Assembly: GCA_964630875.1 (NCBI GenBank)
Contig: CAZVXF010000021.1
Coordinates: forward strand, 1 to 22,491
Length of the DNA: 22,491 nucleotides
Reading direction: 5' to 3'
From: DAIDHZ01 sp035480255
GTDB lineage: Bacteria > Chlamydiota > Chlamydiia > Chlamydiales > SM23-39
The position numbers and the translations under genes are program-made. Positions 13,366 through 21,070 of this stretch are shown here, piece after piece. Positions within the stretch are counted from its first letter, which is position 1; each line of letters begins with the position of its first letter. The notes under the pieces are model-generated. The model was not told where the DNA came from. It saw only the letters and a list, made by a program, of their open reading frames with translations, and did no database searches.

Positions 13366-14260
13366 CAAAGCAATTGCAGACATTCATACAATCCGATGCG
13401 ATCTTCTAATTCGCGTTTCGAGCGAAAAAACAAAACAAAATTACGAATCCATTGTAGATCAACTGTTTCAAGCTGGATGCGATCGTCAAACCACAATTGT
13501 TGCAATCGGTGGAGGGACGATTTGTGATCTTGTGGGATATGTAGCTGCAACCTTTATGCGAGGCCTTCCGCTCATCTTAATTCCGACAACTCTACTTGCG
13601 ATCGTCGATGCATCCATCGGTGGTAAAACTGCGATTGATACCGCACATGGCAAAAATCTCATTGGTAGCCTCCATTTCCCTAAAATGATTTACGCAGACC
13701 TCGATGTCCTATCGACTTTACCTGAAGGCGAAAGAATCAATGGGATGGCTGAAATTCTTAAAATGGGTTTGATTCAAGAGCCAACACTTTTTATCCAAAA
13801 AATGACTGATGAAATGATTGTTCAAGCGATGCTTGCAAAAATTTCTGTCATTGAAAAAGATCCAGAAGAAAAAGGTCTCCGACGTATACTTAATTTTGGG
13901 CACACAATTGGCCACGCGATCGAAACAGTTGGGGAGAATATCGCGCATGGAAGAGCTGTCGCATTGGGCAGTTTAGCCGAATCTTACCTCAGCATGCTCC
14001 TTGGCTTCTTGGATGAAACCACGTTCAAAGAAATCGTCACTCGTTACCAAGAATATCAACTTCATCTGCCAGCAGACTATTCACGTCTTAAAATTTTCGA
14101 AATGATGCGTCATGATAAAAAGAAAAAAGATGGGAACTTACGTACCGTTATTATTGATCAAATTGGAAATGCATTGCGATTCCAGGGCGAATACTGTCAT
14201 CCTGTGACGGAAAAACAAATTGAAGCAACACTTGATTGGCTAGAAAAACACTACACATGA
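13250..14260 (+). CDS. aroB: 3-dehydroquinate synthase
   Basis: 336 aa; converts DAHP to 3-dehydroquinate using NAD and a divalent metal. The NAD domain has AIGGGTICDLVGYVAA (about 85-100) and IPTTLLAIVDASIGGKTAID; metal ligands are Glu168 (GMAEILKMG), His218 (LNFGHTIGHA) and His233 (AHGRAVALG, where the family usually has HGEAV). The ATG at 13250 lies inside aroDE. An early start is required because the N-terminal strand FSIKLPCRENSGVVIGRGIL (about 6-25) fits the AroB beginning, so 116 bases are truly read in two frames. The protein is somewhat shorter than usual (~350-370). The TGA stop overlaps the aroA ATG (ATGA). Confidence 0.93.
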   Translation: MEKRCFSIKLPCRENSGVVIGRGILKTLEIPGRVIVIADKAIADIHTIRCDLLIRVSSEKTKQNYESIVDQLFQAGCDRQTTIVAIGGGTICDLVGYVAATFMRGLPLILIPTTLLAIVDASIGGKTAIDTAHGKNLIGSLHFPKMIYADLDVLSTLPEGERINGMAEILKMGLIQEPTLFIQKMTDEMIVQAMLAKISVIEKDPEEKGLRRILNFGHTIGHAIETVGENIAHGRAVALGSLAESYLSMLLGFLDETTFKEIVTRYQEYQLHLPADYSRLKIFEMMRHDKKKKDGNLRTVIIDQIGNALRFQGEYCHPVTEKQIEATLDWLEKHYT

Positions 14261-15516
14261 ATTCTGATAAAATGGTTTCAATTTTTCCTTCTAAATTAAA
14301 GGGGAAAGTCACAATTCCCTCTTCGAAATCACACACTCTGAGAGCCATTCTTTTTGCCTCTTTGGCAAACGGTGTTTCTACGATTGAACAGGCTCTTGAT
14401 TCTCCTGATACATCTGCAATGATTCAAGCGATGAGGCAGCTGGGAGCAAAAATTGATGTGAGGGGAAATCTTTTAGAAATTCATGGGTTTAATGCGAGGC
14501 CAAAAGCTGCCGATGATGTGATTCAATGTGGCAACTCAGGCCAAGTGCTTCGATTTGTTGGAGCCATTGCGGGTCTCATTTCTCAATATACGATACTTAC
14601 AGGGGATGATTCGATCAGGCATAATCGACCCGTTTTGCCTCTCTTAGATGGCTTAAATCAATTGGGAGCGCAAGCAGTCTCTTCAAGAGAAGATGGGTTT
14701 GCTCCTATCATCGTAAAAGGACCTTTTACGAAGAATCAGGCGATCATTCATGGTGAGGATTCTCAGCCGGTTTCAGGTCTTTTAATCGCATCGGCATTCG
14801 CGCATCATCCCATAGAGATTAACGTCATCAATCCTGGAGAAAAACCATGGATTGAAGTAACACTGGATTGGTTTCAAAGGCTAGGGATTGCATATCAGGC
14901 TTCGGATTATACTCGATACCAAATGCAAGGATCGACAAAACTCGATGCTTTTCACTACATTGTGCCGGGAGATTTTAGCTCAGCTGCCTTTCCCATTGCT
15001 GCGGCAATCATTACCGATTCAGAACTTGTACTCGATAATATAGATATGACTGATATTCAAGGGGATAAGGCAATTATTCCACTTTTACAAAAGATGGGCG
15101 CTAACATAAGTTTTGGGGACAGAAAACTCATCGTCCATCGAGGTTCAACGTTGACTGGCCAAAGAATTGACGTGAGTGTATTTGTTGATGCGCTGCCGAT
15201 TCTTGCGGTACTCGGTTGTTTTGCCAATGGCGTTACAGAAATTTGCAATGGCGCAATTGCGCGCAAAAAAGAGTCTGATCGAATCACTTGCATTCGGAAA
15301 GAGCTTCAGAAAATGGGGGCTAAAATTGAAGAAAAGCCAGATGGTTTAATCATTCATCCTTCGATTCTCAATGGCGCACATTTAAAGACGCATCATGATC
15401 ATCGAATTGCATTGGCTTTAAGCGTTGCAGCGCTTGGCGCAAGAGGGGAAAGTACAATTCATGGTTTTGAATGCGCTGCGAAAACCTATCCAAATTTCAT
15501 TCAAGACATTCTATGA
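14257..15516 (+). CDS. aroA: 3-phosphoshikimate 1-carboxyvinyltransferase (EPSP synthase)
   Basis: 419 aa; joins PEP and shikimate 3-phosphate. Landmarks: KVTIPSSKSHTLRA with Lys24, CGNSGQVLRF (91-100), DDSIRHNRPVLPLLDGL (117-133), SQPVSGLLIA (169-178), catalytic-base Asp311 in VDALPILAVLG, RKKESDR (336-342) and DHRIALALS (381-389). The PEP-loop motif usually reads GNAGT or GNSGT; here Gln replaces Thr, which could alter PEP or glyphosate affinity. The ATG at 14257 overlaps the aroB stop (ATGA); an earlier in-frame start would lie wholly inside aroB, and ATG 14272 is an alternative. The next gene, aroL, overlaps the same way. Confidence 0.95.
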   Translation: MNSDKMVSIFPSKLKGKVTIPSSKSHTLRAILFASLANGVSTIEQALDSPDTSAMIQAMRQLGAKIDVRGNLLEIHGFNARPKAADDVIQCGNSGQVLRFVGAIAGLISQYTILTGDDSIRHNRPVLPLLDGLNQLGAQAVSSREDGFAPIIVKGPFTKNQAIIHGEDSQPVSGLLIASAFAHHPIEINVINPGEKPWIEVTLDWFQRLGIAYQASDYTRYQMQGSTKLDAFHYIVPGDFSSAAFPIAAAIITDSELVLDNIDMTDIQGDKAIIPLLQKMGANISFGDRKLIVHRGSTLTGQRIDVSVFVDALPILAVLGCFANGVTEICNGAIARKKESDRITCIRKELQKMGAKIEEKPDGLIIHPSILNGAHLKTHHDHRIALALSVAALGARGESTIHGFECAAKTYPNFIQDIL

Positions 15517-15962
15517 ATCTTATCTTATTTGGATTTAAGGGAGTGGGCAAAACATTCCAGGGACGAAAAATGAGTGTAGAATTAGGTCGGTGTTTTTATG
15601 ACACAGATGAAATGATCGAAGACCAACATAAAAAAAGTGTTCGAGAAATTTTTCAACAATACGGTGAAGAGAAATTTCGAAAAATTGAAAAAGAGATTTT
15701 GATACAACTTAAAGGTGTAACAAATTCAATTATTGCAGTAGGGGGCGGAACTGTTCTAGATTCTGAAAATGTCAGCTTTTTACAGGGGTTGGGTGAACTG
15801 ATTTATTTAAAGACAGGTTTTGAAACGATTTTGGAAAGAATTTTAACCAATGGCATCCCTTCATTTGTCGATGTAAAAAATCCTGTGGAATCACTCAAAA
15901 TTCTTTATGAGACACGGTGTCAGATTTTTGATACAATTCCTGCTCGAGTGATGAACGTATGA
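15513..15962 (+). CDS. aroL: Shikimate kinase
   Basis: 149 aa, at the short end for shikimate kinases (~165-180). P-loop GFKGVGKT (7-14), shikimate/Mg contact YDTDEMIE (about 28-35), GEEKFRKIEKEIL (~50-62, substrate Arg) and AVGGGTVL (~76-83). The LID segment is unusual: instead of the typical RPLL it reads GIPSFVD, and the C-terminal R-x-P-x-Y is replaced by TRCQIFDTIP. The core is intact, so it is probably active. Both ends overlap neighbours by ATGA (15513-15516 with aroA, 15959-15962 with aroC). Confidence 0.9.
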   Translation: MNLILFGFKGVGKTFQGRKMSVELGRCFYDTDEMIEDQHKKSVREIFQQYGEEKFRKIEKEILIQLKGVTNSIIAVGGGTVLDSENVSFLQGLGELIYLKTGFETILERILTNGIPSFVDVKNPVESLKILYETRCQIFDTIPARVMNV

Positions 15963-17080
15963 ATACTTTTGGCAACCTGTTTCGAATCACCACATTCGGT
16001 GAGTCTCACGGTCCTGCAATCGGCGTCGTTATTGATGGCTGTCCTGCAGGAATTGAGCTGACAATTGATGAAATCAATCATGAGCTATTTTTAAGATCGC
16101 CCGGAAGAAATCTATACGTTTCTCCGCGCAAAGAAGAAGACGTAGCAGAGATTCTTTCAGGTATTTTTGAAGGTAAAACCACGGGAGCGCCGATTGCAAT
16201 CCTCATCCGAAATAAGGATGCCGATAGTAGTCAGTATGCAAATTTAAAAGATTTGTATAGACCTGGACATGCCAATTTCACCTATCTTCAGAAGTACGGG
16301 ATATTTGATTATCGAGGCGGAGGAAGGGCCTCAGCTCGAGAAACTGCAGCAAGGGTTGCCGCAGGCGCTGTCGCAAAGAAATTTCTTAAATCTTTTGGCA
16401 TTGATTGTGTTTCTTATTTAGATGAAATGGGAGCTGTTGCAATGCCTGAATTTGATCGTAATGATCTGTTAGAACTCAGAGAAAAAACCCTGCAAAGTCC
16501 CATTTTTTGTCCATGCCCGATCACGCAAGAAAAAATGCTCGAACAAATCCAAAAAGATGATTCTTTGGGCGGAATTGTTGCTGGAATTGCGCATGTTCCT
16601 GTGGGGCTTGGCGAGCCTGTTTATGGAAAATTAGAGGCTTGCTTAGCATTTGCAATGCTCTCCATTCCTGCAAGTAAAGGATTTGAAATTGGAAAAGGTT
16701 TTGCGGCTGCAAAAATGAGGGGCTCTGAGCATAACGATCCATTTGTCATGGAAAATGGGAAAGTCCGTTGCAAACAAAACTTTGCTGGAGGAACGCTCGG
16801 AGGAATTAGTACAGGAGAGCCTCTGTATTTCAGAGTCGCCTTTAAACCGACATCGAGCATAAAAAAAGTGCAAGAAACGGTCTCATTGAATGCAGAGAAC
16901 ACGTTGTTACAACTTCCAAATAGTGCACGTCACGACCCATGCATTGCAATAAGGGCAGTGCCAGTTGTAGAGGCAATGACCGCATTAGTGATTGCTGATG
17001 CTCTTCTGTTAAATCAGATTAATATGAAAAGTTTTGCCCGTTTTAATGGAGTTGCTAACGGCGCAATCTTGAATCGCTGA
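15959..17080 (+). CDS. aroC: Chorismate synthase
   Basis: 373 aa; removes phosphate from EPSP to give chorismate, using reduced FMN. The N-terminal signature FGESHGPAIGVVIDGCPAG (13-31) has the catalytic His17; RSPGR (46-50), YRPGHANFTYLQKYG (about 100-114), YRGGGRASARETAARVAAGA (119-138) and a C-terminal RHDPCIAIRAVPVVEAM with the second active-site His follow. It ends the aro run: aroDE-B-A-L-C all overlap, implying one transcript and coupled translation. The last 72 bases overlap the convergent OsmC gene. Confidence 0.97.
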   Translation: MNTFGNLFRITTFGESHGPAIGVVIDGCPAGIELTIDEINHELFLRSPGRNLYVSPRKEEDVAEILSGIFEGKTTGAPIAILIRNKDADSSQYANLKDLYRPGHANFTYLQKYGIFDYRGGGRASARETAARVAAGAVAKKFLKSFGIDCVSYLDEMGAVAMPEFDRNDLLELREKTLQSPIFCPCPITQEKMLEQIQKDDSLGGIVAGIAHVPVGLGEPVYGKLEACLAFAMLSIPASKGFEIGKGFAAAKMRGSEHNDPFVMENGKVRCKQNFAGGTLGGISTGEPLYFRVAFKPTSSIKKVQETVSLNAENTLLQLPNSARHDPCIAIRAVPVVEAMTALVIADALLLNQINMKSFARFNGVANGAILNR

Positions 17081-17443
17081 TTCAAGCGTTTTTTTCACTT
17101 TTTCACCATCACTTGCTCCCTGCACATCGAAAGTAATGTCTATTTGTGTCATGCCGATTCCAGATTCTCCATGCAGTCGATCGACAGTCAGGACAGCCTT
17201 GCCGAAAATGTTTTGAAAACTCACTTTTCCTCGTTCACAATAGACCTTAAAGGTAGCAATCACACAATTCACAATCGCAAGAGAAAAGAGATCCTCAGGT
17301 GAATAACCGCCGCCAGGCCCCATAAACTCAGGCGGTATGGCACAAGGAATTGGGGGAAGAAGATCTGTTTGCGCGGTCCACAGGGACGTAATCCCACTTG
17401 TTGCATTGGCTTGCGCTTCAAATTTCATTGGGAACTTGACCAT
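17009..17443 (-). CDS. OsmC-like thiol peroxidase family protein
   Basis: 144 aa. OsmC/YhfA fold landmarks: MGPGGGYSPEDLFSLAIVNC (41-60), with the first reactive Cys60 at the start of the long helix, and IQDCAVSNSIKTG (124-136) with the second Cys127. Family members reduce organic hydroperoxides or act on small thiol substrates. The start ATG at 17443 is preceded by AGG about 8 bases upstream, a modest site; ATG 17428 is an alternative. The C-terminal 72 bases lie inside aroC on the other strand, and the C-terminal Cys motif is close to the overlap. It is divergent from SET protein 1. Confidence 0.88.
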   Translation of the reverse strand: MVKFPMKFEAQANATSGITSLWTAQTDLLPPIPCAIPPEFMGPGGGYSPEDLFSLAIVNCVIATFKVYCERGKVSFQNIFGKAVLTVDRLHGESGIGMTQIDITFDVQGASDGEKVKKTLESAIQDCAVSNSIKTGKTFHINLI

Positions 17444-17470
17444 TTTTCAACCTATTGTTCAAAGCTCAGT

Positions 17471-17500
17471 TTGCTCTTTTTGGCGATTATTTGCTAAACT
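17471..17500 (+). promoter_or_regulatory. Candidate promoter TTGCTC-18-TAAACT with extended -10
   Basis: TTGCTC (17471-17476), 18-base spacer, TGC-TAAACT (-10 at 17495-17500). Transcription would begin about 17507, upstream of the GTG at 17524 and after any earlier in-frame TTG, which helps set the start of the SET protein gene. Confidence 0.45.
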
Positions 17501-17523
17501 TTTTGTTTACCGAAGAAAATCAC

Positions 17524-18099
17524 GTGAAATCATTAAAAGAATGGGCAAAGATTACAGAAGCAAAATTTTCAAACGGTCTTTTATTTGAAAAGCCCTCTTT
17601 TCGAGAGAGCATCCGTAAGAAAATTGAAAAGCTCTATAAAAAGGGTGAGCTGACTCGCCAACAACTTTGGTTTGGCGCCTATTATAAAAAAGAAATTGAA
17701 TCTTTGTTGATTCCAGATATTGAGATTCGCTATATCAATCAAACACTCGGCTACGGTGTTTTCGCAGCTCGTGATTTTGCAAAAATGGAATTTATTGCTC
17801 AGTATTCAGGTCTTGTTCGAAAATCTCGGCGCAGCGATCGGATGAATGCATATTGCTTTGAATATACGCTTGCCAATGGTGTAAAAACTCCCTACACAGT
17901 AGATGCTCAGGATCAGGGAGGAATTGCGCGGATGATTAACCATAGCGAATATCCGAATCTCCAATCTTCCCTTGCGACGATTGATTTTTTGAATTATATC
18001 GTTTTAATTACATCGAGACCCGTAAAGAGAGGGGAGCAATTCTGTTACGATTATGGACCCGATTACTGGTCCCATCGAGAAAAGCCGATAAATATATAA
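17524..18099 (+). CDS. SET-domain protein 1 (putative lysine methyltransferase, NUE/cpnSET family)
   Basis: 191 aa from the GTG. A charged helical N-terminus (~1-65) is followed by a SET domain: GYGVFAARDFAKMEFIAQYSG (76-96), RMINHSEYPNL (136-146, the R-F-I-N-H-S-C-x-P-N cofactor/knot motif with Glu in place of Cys) and GEQFCYDYGPDYW (170-182, catalytic Tyr in YDYG). No post-SET cysteine cluster. SET proteins of Chlamydia act on host histones (NUE) or bacterial histone-like Hc1 (cpnSET); which applies here cannot be told. The GTG is chosen because the predicted transcription start excludes earlier TTG codons; it lacks a strong ribosome site. It is divergent from the OsmC gene. Confidence 0.88.
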   Translation: MKSLKEWAKITEAKFSNGLLFEKPSFRESIRKKIEKLYKKGELTRQQLWFGAYYKKEIESLLIPDIEIRYINQTLGYGVFAARDFAKMEFIAQYSGLVRKSRRSDRMNAYCFEYTLANGVKTPYTVDAQDQGGIARMINHSEYPNLQSSLATIDFLNYIVLITSRPVKRGEQFCYDYGPDYWSHREKPINI

Positions 18100-18115
18100 A
18101 TTTTTTTTATAAAAG

Positions 18116-18144
18116 TGGAGAGTTTCGCAATTTTCATATATAAT
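18116..18144 (+). promoter_or_regulatory. Promoter TGGAGA-17-TATAAT, probably leaderless
   Basis: TGGAGA (18116-18121, 4/6) and an exact TATAAT (18139-18144) with 17-base spacing. The -10 ends 8 bases before the ATG at 18153; GGGG is only 1 base from the ATG, too close to act as a ribosome site. Confidence 0.6.
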
Positions 18145-18152
18145 CCTGGGGT

Positions 18153-18794
18153 ATGAAAAGACTAAAAATTTTATTTCAAAACAATGAATTATGGGTTGCC
18201 TCAAAGATGGAGAAGGACCCAGATTATTTTAGTAAGACCGCTAAAGATCAGCTCCCCCATTATTTATGGATTGGTTGCTCAGATTCACGCGTTCCAGCAA
18301 ATGAAATTGTAGGTCTTGAGCCAGGGGAGCTCTTCGTTCATCGCAATGTTGCTAATTTATGCCCTCATACCGATTTTAACTGTCTCTCCGTCCTTGAATT
18401 CGCGATCGATATTTTAAAGATTGAACACGTGATTGTTTGCGGCCATTACAATTGCGGCGGCGTGAAAGCTGCGATGATGGATCACCAACTCGGCCTTGTC
18501 GACAATTGGCTTCGAAATATTCGCGATGTCTTTGCTGCCAATAAACAGGAACTCGATCAAATAGAGGATCTAGGAGCCCGTTACAATCGACTCGTTGAAC
18601 TCAACGTACTTCAACAAGTGAAAAATATCTGCCACACAACCATCGTTCAAGATGCTTGGCATCGAAAACAGCCTCTCACAGTGCATGGATGGGTTTATGA
18701 TTTAGAAACAGGAAAATTGCGCGATTTAGGATTCAATCTTTCGAATATCGATGACGTAGACACGATTTACCACATTAAAAAAAGCGATGAATAA
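18153..18794 (+). CDS. Beta-class carbonic anhydrase
   Basis: 213 aa; interconverts CO2 and bicarbonate in the cytosol with a zinc ion. Zinc ligands Cys42 and the Asp44-Arg46 dyad are in WIGCSDSRVP (39-48), followed by HRNVAN (63-68) and GHYNCGGV (97-104) with His98 and Cys101. Length and spacing fit the E. coli Can type. Bicarbonate would serve carboxylases and the TsaC/Sua5 reaction, but the genomic link is only proximity. The stop overlaps the rRNA methyltransferase start by 8 bases (ATGAATAA), so translation is probably coupled. Its promoter suggests a leaderless mRNA. Confidence 0.96.
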   Translation: MKRLKILFQNNELWVASKMEKDPDYFSKTAKDQLPHYLWIGCSDSRVPANEIVGLEPGELFVHRNVANLCPHTDFNCLSVLEFAIDILKIEHVIVCGHYNCGGVKAAMMDHQLGLVDNWLRNIRDVFAANKQELDQIEDLGARYNRLVELNVLQQVKNICHTTIVQDAWHRKQPLTVHGWVYDLETGKLRDLGFNLSNIDDVDTIYHIKKSDE

Positions 18795-19527
18795 AGATTT
18801 CGTTATTGGAGTAAATGCTCTTCAGGAGTTGATCAATCATGCTCCAAAAAGAATCCTGCGCATCTACACTTCTCAAGAAAAAGGTCAGGGGCGAAAATCA
18901 GAAATCATAGACTCCTGTAAAAAGAAAAATATCCCAGTACAAACGCTCCCTTTTGATTCCTTAACAAAACTTGTGGAAAGTGACTCTCATCAAGGTCTAG
19001 TCGCACAAGTGCACTTAAGGATCTATCTCAGTACAAAAGAATTTTTGCAGGAAGAAAGAGAAAAAAGCATTGTCTTAATGCTCGATCAAATTTTTGATCC
19101 GCAAAATTTCGGAGCCCTTCTTCGATGCGCAGAATGTTTTGGCGTTGATGCAGTTGTTTTTTCAAAAAATCGCGGGTCTGAAATCACACCAGTCACGACA
19201 AAATCAAGTTGCGGCGCCTCAGAAATCCTTCCTTTAATCCGCGTATCCAATCTCGCAGAAACTGTCACCGAATTCCAAAAAGCAGGTTATGAAGCAGTGG
19301 TGAGCATACTTGATCCAAAATCGGAAAGTTTAAACTCCTTCCAATTCGCCGATAAAACTCTTCTAATCATGGGTTCTGAAGGGGAGGGGGTGCAGCCACT
19401 GATCTGTAAGCGTGCTGATCGGTCAGTCTATATCCCAATGCTTGGGAAAATCCAATCATTGAATGTGGCTCAAGCCTGCTCTGTCCTTCTCTTTAAGGCG
19501 GCTTTGGCCACTCCATCGAGATTGTAG
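18787..19527 (+). CDS. rlmB: RlmB/TrmH-family 2'-O-ribose rRNA methyltransferase
   Basis: 246 aa. The N-terminal substrate-binding domain (~5-80) begins FVIGVNALQELI, typical of RlmB, which methylates G2251 of 23S rRNA. The SPOUT domain has motif 1 LDQIFDPQNFGALLRCAECFG (about 99-119, with the conserved Asn and Arg), motif 2 MGSEGEGV (about 195-202) and motif 3 IPMLGKIQSLNVAQACSVLL (about 217-236), forming the knotted SAM site. Assignment as RlmB rather than TrmH rests on the N-terminal domain. It overlaps the carbonic anhydrase stop by 8 bases and the opposing small gene by 35 bases at its 3' end. Confidence 0.92.
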   Translation: MNKDFVIGVNALQELINHAPKRILRIYTSQEKGQGRKSEIIDSCKKKNIPVQTLPFDSLTKLVESDSHQGLVAQVHLRIYLSTKEFLQEEREKSIVLMLDQIFDPQNFGALLRCAECFGVDAVVFSKNRGSEITPVTTKSSCGASEILPLIRVSNLAETVTEFQKAGYEAVVSILDPKSESLNSFQFADKTLLIMGSEGEGVQPLICKRADRSVYIPMLGKIQSLNVAQACSVLLFKAALATPSRL

Positions 19528-19777
19528 TACTTCCTCTGATGGAAAGCCAAGCGTCAAGATCCACTTCAATTGTTTTTGCTCGTGTAGCGATCTCTGTGAG
19601 TTCGTCCCACGTCTGAACAATTTCTGTATCATCGATGAGATCAATCAGTTCATTATAAAAGTAATCGCCATCATCAAGCATTCCTTCATTGACACATCGC
19701 TGCAAAGACATCTGGAGGGCTTCAAGATTATCAAGAACATCGTCTGCAGCCTTTTTCAATATAGGATCAATCTTCAT
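19493..19777 (-). CDS. Small acidic helical hypothetical protein (94 aa)
   Basis: Not recognised. Highly acidic and predicted all-helical through residue ~70 (start MKIDPILKKAADDVLDNLEA; repeated Asp/Glu-Leu patterns such as ELIDLIDDTE), with no membrane segment. I chose the ATG at 19777, one base beyond the permease stop, because it follows that gene directly; the longer frame to 19810 would run back into permease coding sequence. Only a weak ribosome site is visible, so translation is probably coupled to tyrP. The last 35 bases overlap the end of rlmB on the other strand. Confidence 0.7.
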   Translation of the reverse strand: MKIDPILKKAADDVLDNLEALQMSLQRCVNEGMLDDGDYFYNELIDLIDDTEIVQTWDELTEIATRAKTIEVDLDAWLSIRGSTTISMEWPKPP

Positions 19778-19778
19778 C

Positions 19779-20978
19779 TTATACCAAATGTTGAACGAAC
19801 TGACCCACAAGAATGATCAAGGCAAATGCCATGAGGACAATGAGGATAGGTTTCCCACCAAAAAGTTGTCTTTGCCCGTGTGGTAAACGCTTGATATATC
19901 TTCCCACCCACGCCATCACGGGAGGCATTAAACCGAAAAGGAAAGCACAACTAATTCCGCCAGCATATCCAAGAGCGATGATAAAAATATCGGGATATTT
20001 GAGTGCAATGGCAAGAGGAATCCCAAAAACAATGATGCAGAGAAGGAACTTTTTCGATCCTTTCTTTTTCCACTTAAGTCCATCAGCAAGGAAATCAAAA
20101 AACGCTAAAGCTAGAGGGATGAATGATGTTGTGAGAGCAAAAAACGCAAAGTAACGTCCGATGTAATAAATGAGTGGATTCTGGACAAAATGTCGTAAAG
20201 GTCCAACTGCATTTTGTCCGGCTAGGGCTGCCGCATCTAAGCCATTTGGGCCTTTATTTGGGACAATACCTAAAATCAAAAATTCCCAAACCAAATAGAC
20301 GACGAGCGGAATCAGCGAGCCAAAGATCACAGCAAGACGAACCTTTTTTACATTGCGCTCCATATAGGTCATGAGGGAGGGGATAATGACTTGATAGGTG
20401 AAGGCCGTAAATAACACAGGAAGGGCAAAACCTGCTTTTCCCCAATTTGAGTAGGACAATAATGAAAGCTTTACAGAACTAATCGATACTGCGAAAAAAG
20501 CCAAATAGCAAATTGCAACACCACTAATTAAGAACATATTGAGGCGATCCACCGAGCGGGCGCCAAGATATACAACCGGAGCAAAAACCGCAGTATAGAC
20601 AATCGCAGAAACCCAATCTGGAAGATGAATTCCAGTAATATCCCGGAGTACCTCTCCACCGCCAGCTACGTGAGCAATCATGACTGTAAGGAATAAAAAT
20701 AGGTACATGAACCAGAAAATGATCCGACCCGGTGTCCCAAGGATTTTATCGGCCATCGAAATAAAGCTGGTATCTTTCGGCATCCAAAGACAAACTTCGA
20801 CGAGAAGAAGTCCAGTGCAAAGCATGAATATCCAGCAAATGAAATAAGTAAAGGCTGATGGGACAAATCCTGCGGCACCCGTTGCAACTGGCAGCGCAAG
20901 CATGCCAACGCCAATTGTGGTTCCGGCGATTAATAAAGTTCCGCCAACTACGTGGCCCATAGAGTGGATGATTCTCAT
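19779..20978 (-). CDS. tyrP: Aromatic amino-acid permease, TyrP/HAAAP family
   Basis: 399 aa with about 11 membrane segments. The N-terminal GGTLLIAGTTIGVGMLALPV (12-31) is the HAAAP/APC unwound-helix signature; the overall arrangement matches the tyrosine/tryptophan permeases, and Chlamydia carries one or two tyrP copies. Proton-coupled import of tyrosine or tryptophan is the expected role. It is notable beside a complete chorismate-forming aro cluster: the cell appears both to make chorismate and to import end products. AAGGA lies only 3 bases before the ATG at 20978, so ATG 20960 is possible. A small acidic gene follows after one base. Confidence 0.93.
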   Translation of the reverse strand: MRIIHSMGHVVGGTLLIAGTTIGVGMLALPVATGAAGFVPSAFTYFICWIFMLCTGLLLVEVCLWMPKDTSFISMADKILGTPGRIIFWFMYLFLFLTVMIAHVAGGGEVLRDITGIHLPDWVSAIVYTAVFAPVVYLGARSVDRLNMFLISGVAICYLAFFAVSISSVKLSLLSYSNWGKAGFALPVLFTAFTYQVIIPSLMTYMERNVKKVRLAVIFGSLIPLVVYLVWEFLILGIVPNKGPNGLDAAALAGQNAVGPLRHFVQNPLIYYIGRYFAFFALTTSFIPLALAFFDFLADGLKWKKKGSKKFLLCIIVFGIPLAIALKYPDIFIIALGYAGGISCAFLFGLMPPVMAWVGRYIKRLPHGQRQLFGGKPILIVLMAFALIILVGQFVQHLV

Positions 20979-21002
20979 AATTCCTTATTTGTAATCCGAG
21001 AA

Positions 21003-21031
21003 ATTATAGACTGTCAACAAATATATGTCCC
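21003..21031 (-). promoter_or_regulatory. tyrP promoter GGGACA-17-TATAAT
   Basis: On the minus strand GGGACA (21026-21031) and an exact TATAAT (21003-21008) are 17 bases apart; the predicted start, about 20996, gives a leader of ~18 bases containing AAGGA. One arm of the TTGACAGT inverted repeat overlaps the -10. Confidence 0.55.
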
Positions 21032-21069
21032 TATGTAAATTTTTTTTATGGATTTTTGACAGTGTATAA
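21004..21069. repeat. 14-base inverted repeat in the tyrP / 21101 divergent region
   Basis: TTATAGACTGTCAA (21004-21017) and TTGACAGTGTATAA (21056-21069) are inverted copies with 13 of 14 matching, separated by 38 bases. They lie symmetrically in front of the two divergent genes, as expected for two copies of an operator. Confidence 0.65.
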
Positions 21070-21070
21070 A

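Noticed and set aside
17337..17588. Plus-strand 83-codon frame across the OsmC/SET intergenic region
   Set aside because: It runs antisense through OsmC and out of frame with the SET gene, with no ribosome site or family features.
18092..18113. AT-only palindrome after SET protein 1 as a terminator
   Set aside because: The stem has no G-C pairs and would be very weak; it overlaps the upstream flank of the carbonic anhydrase promoter.
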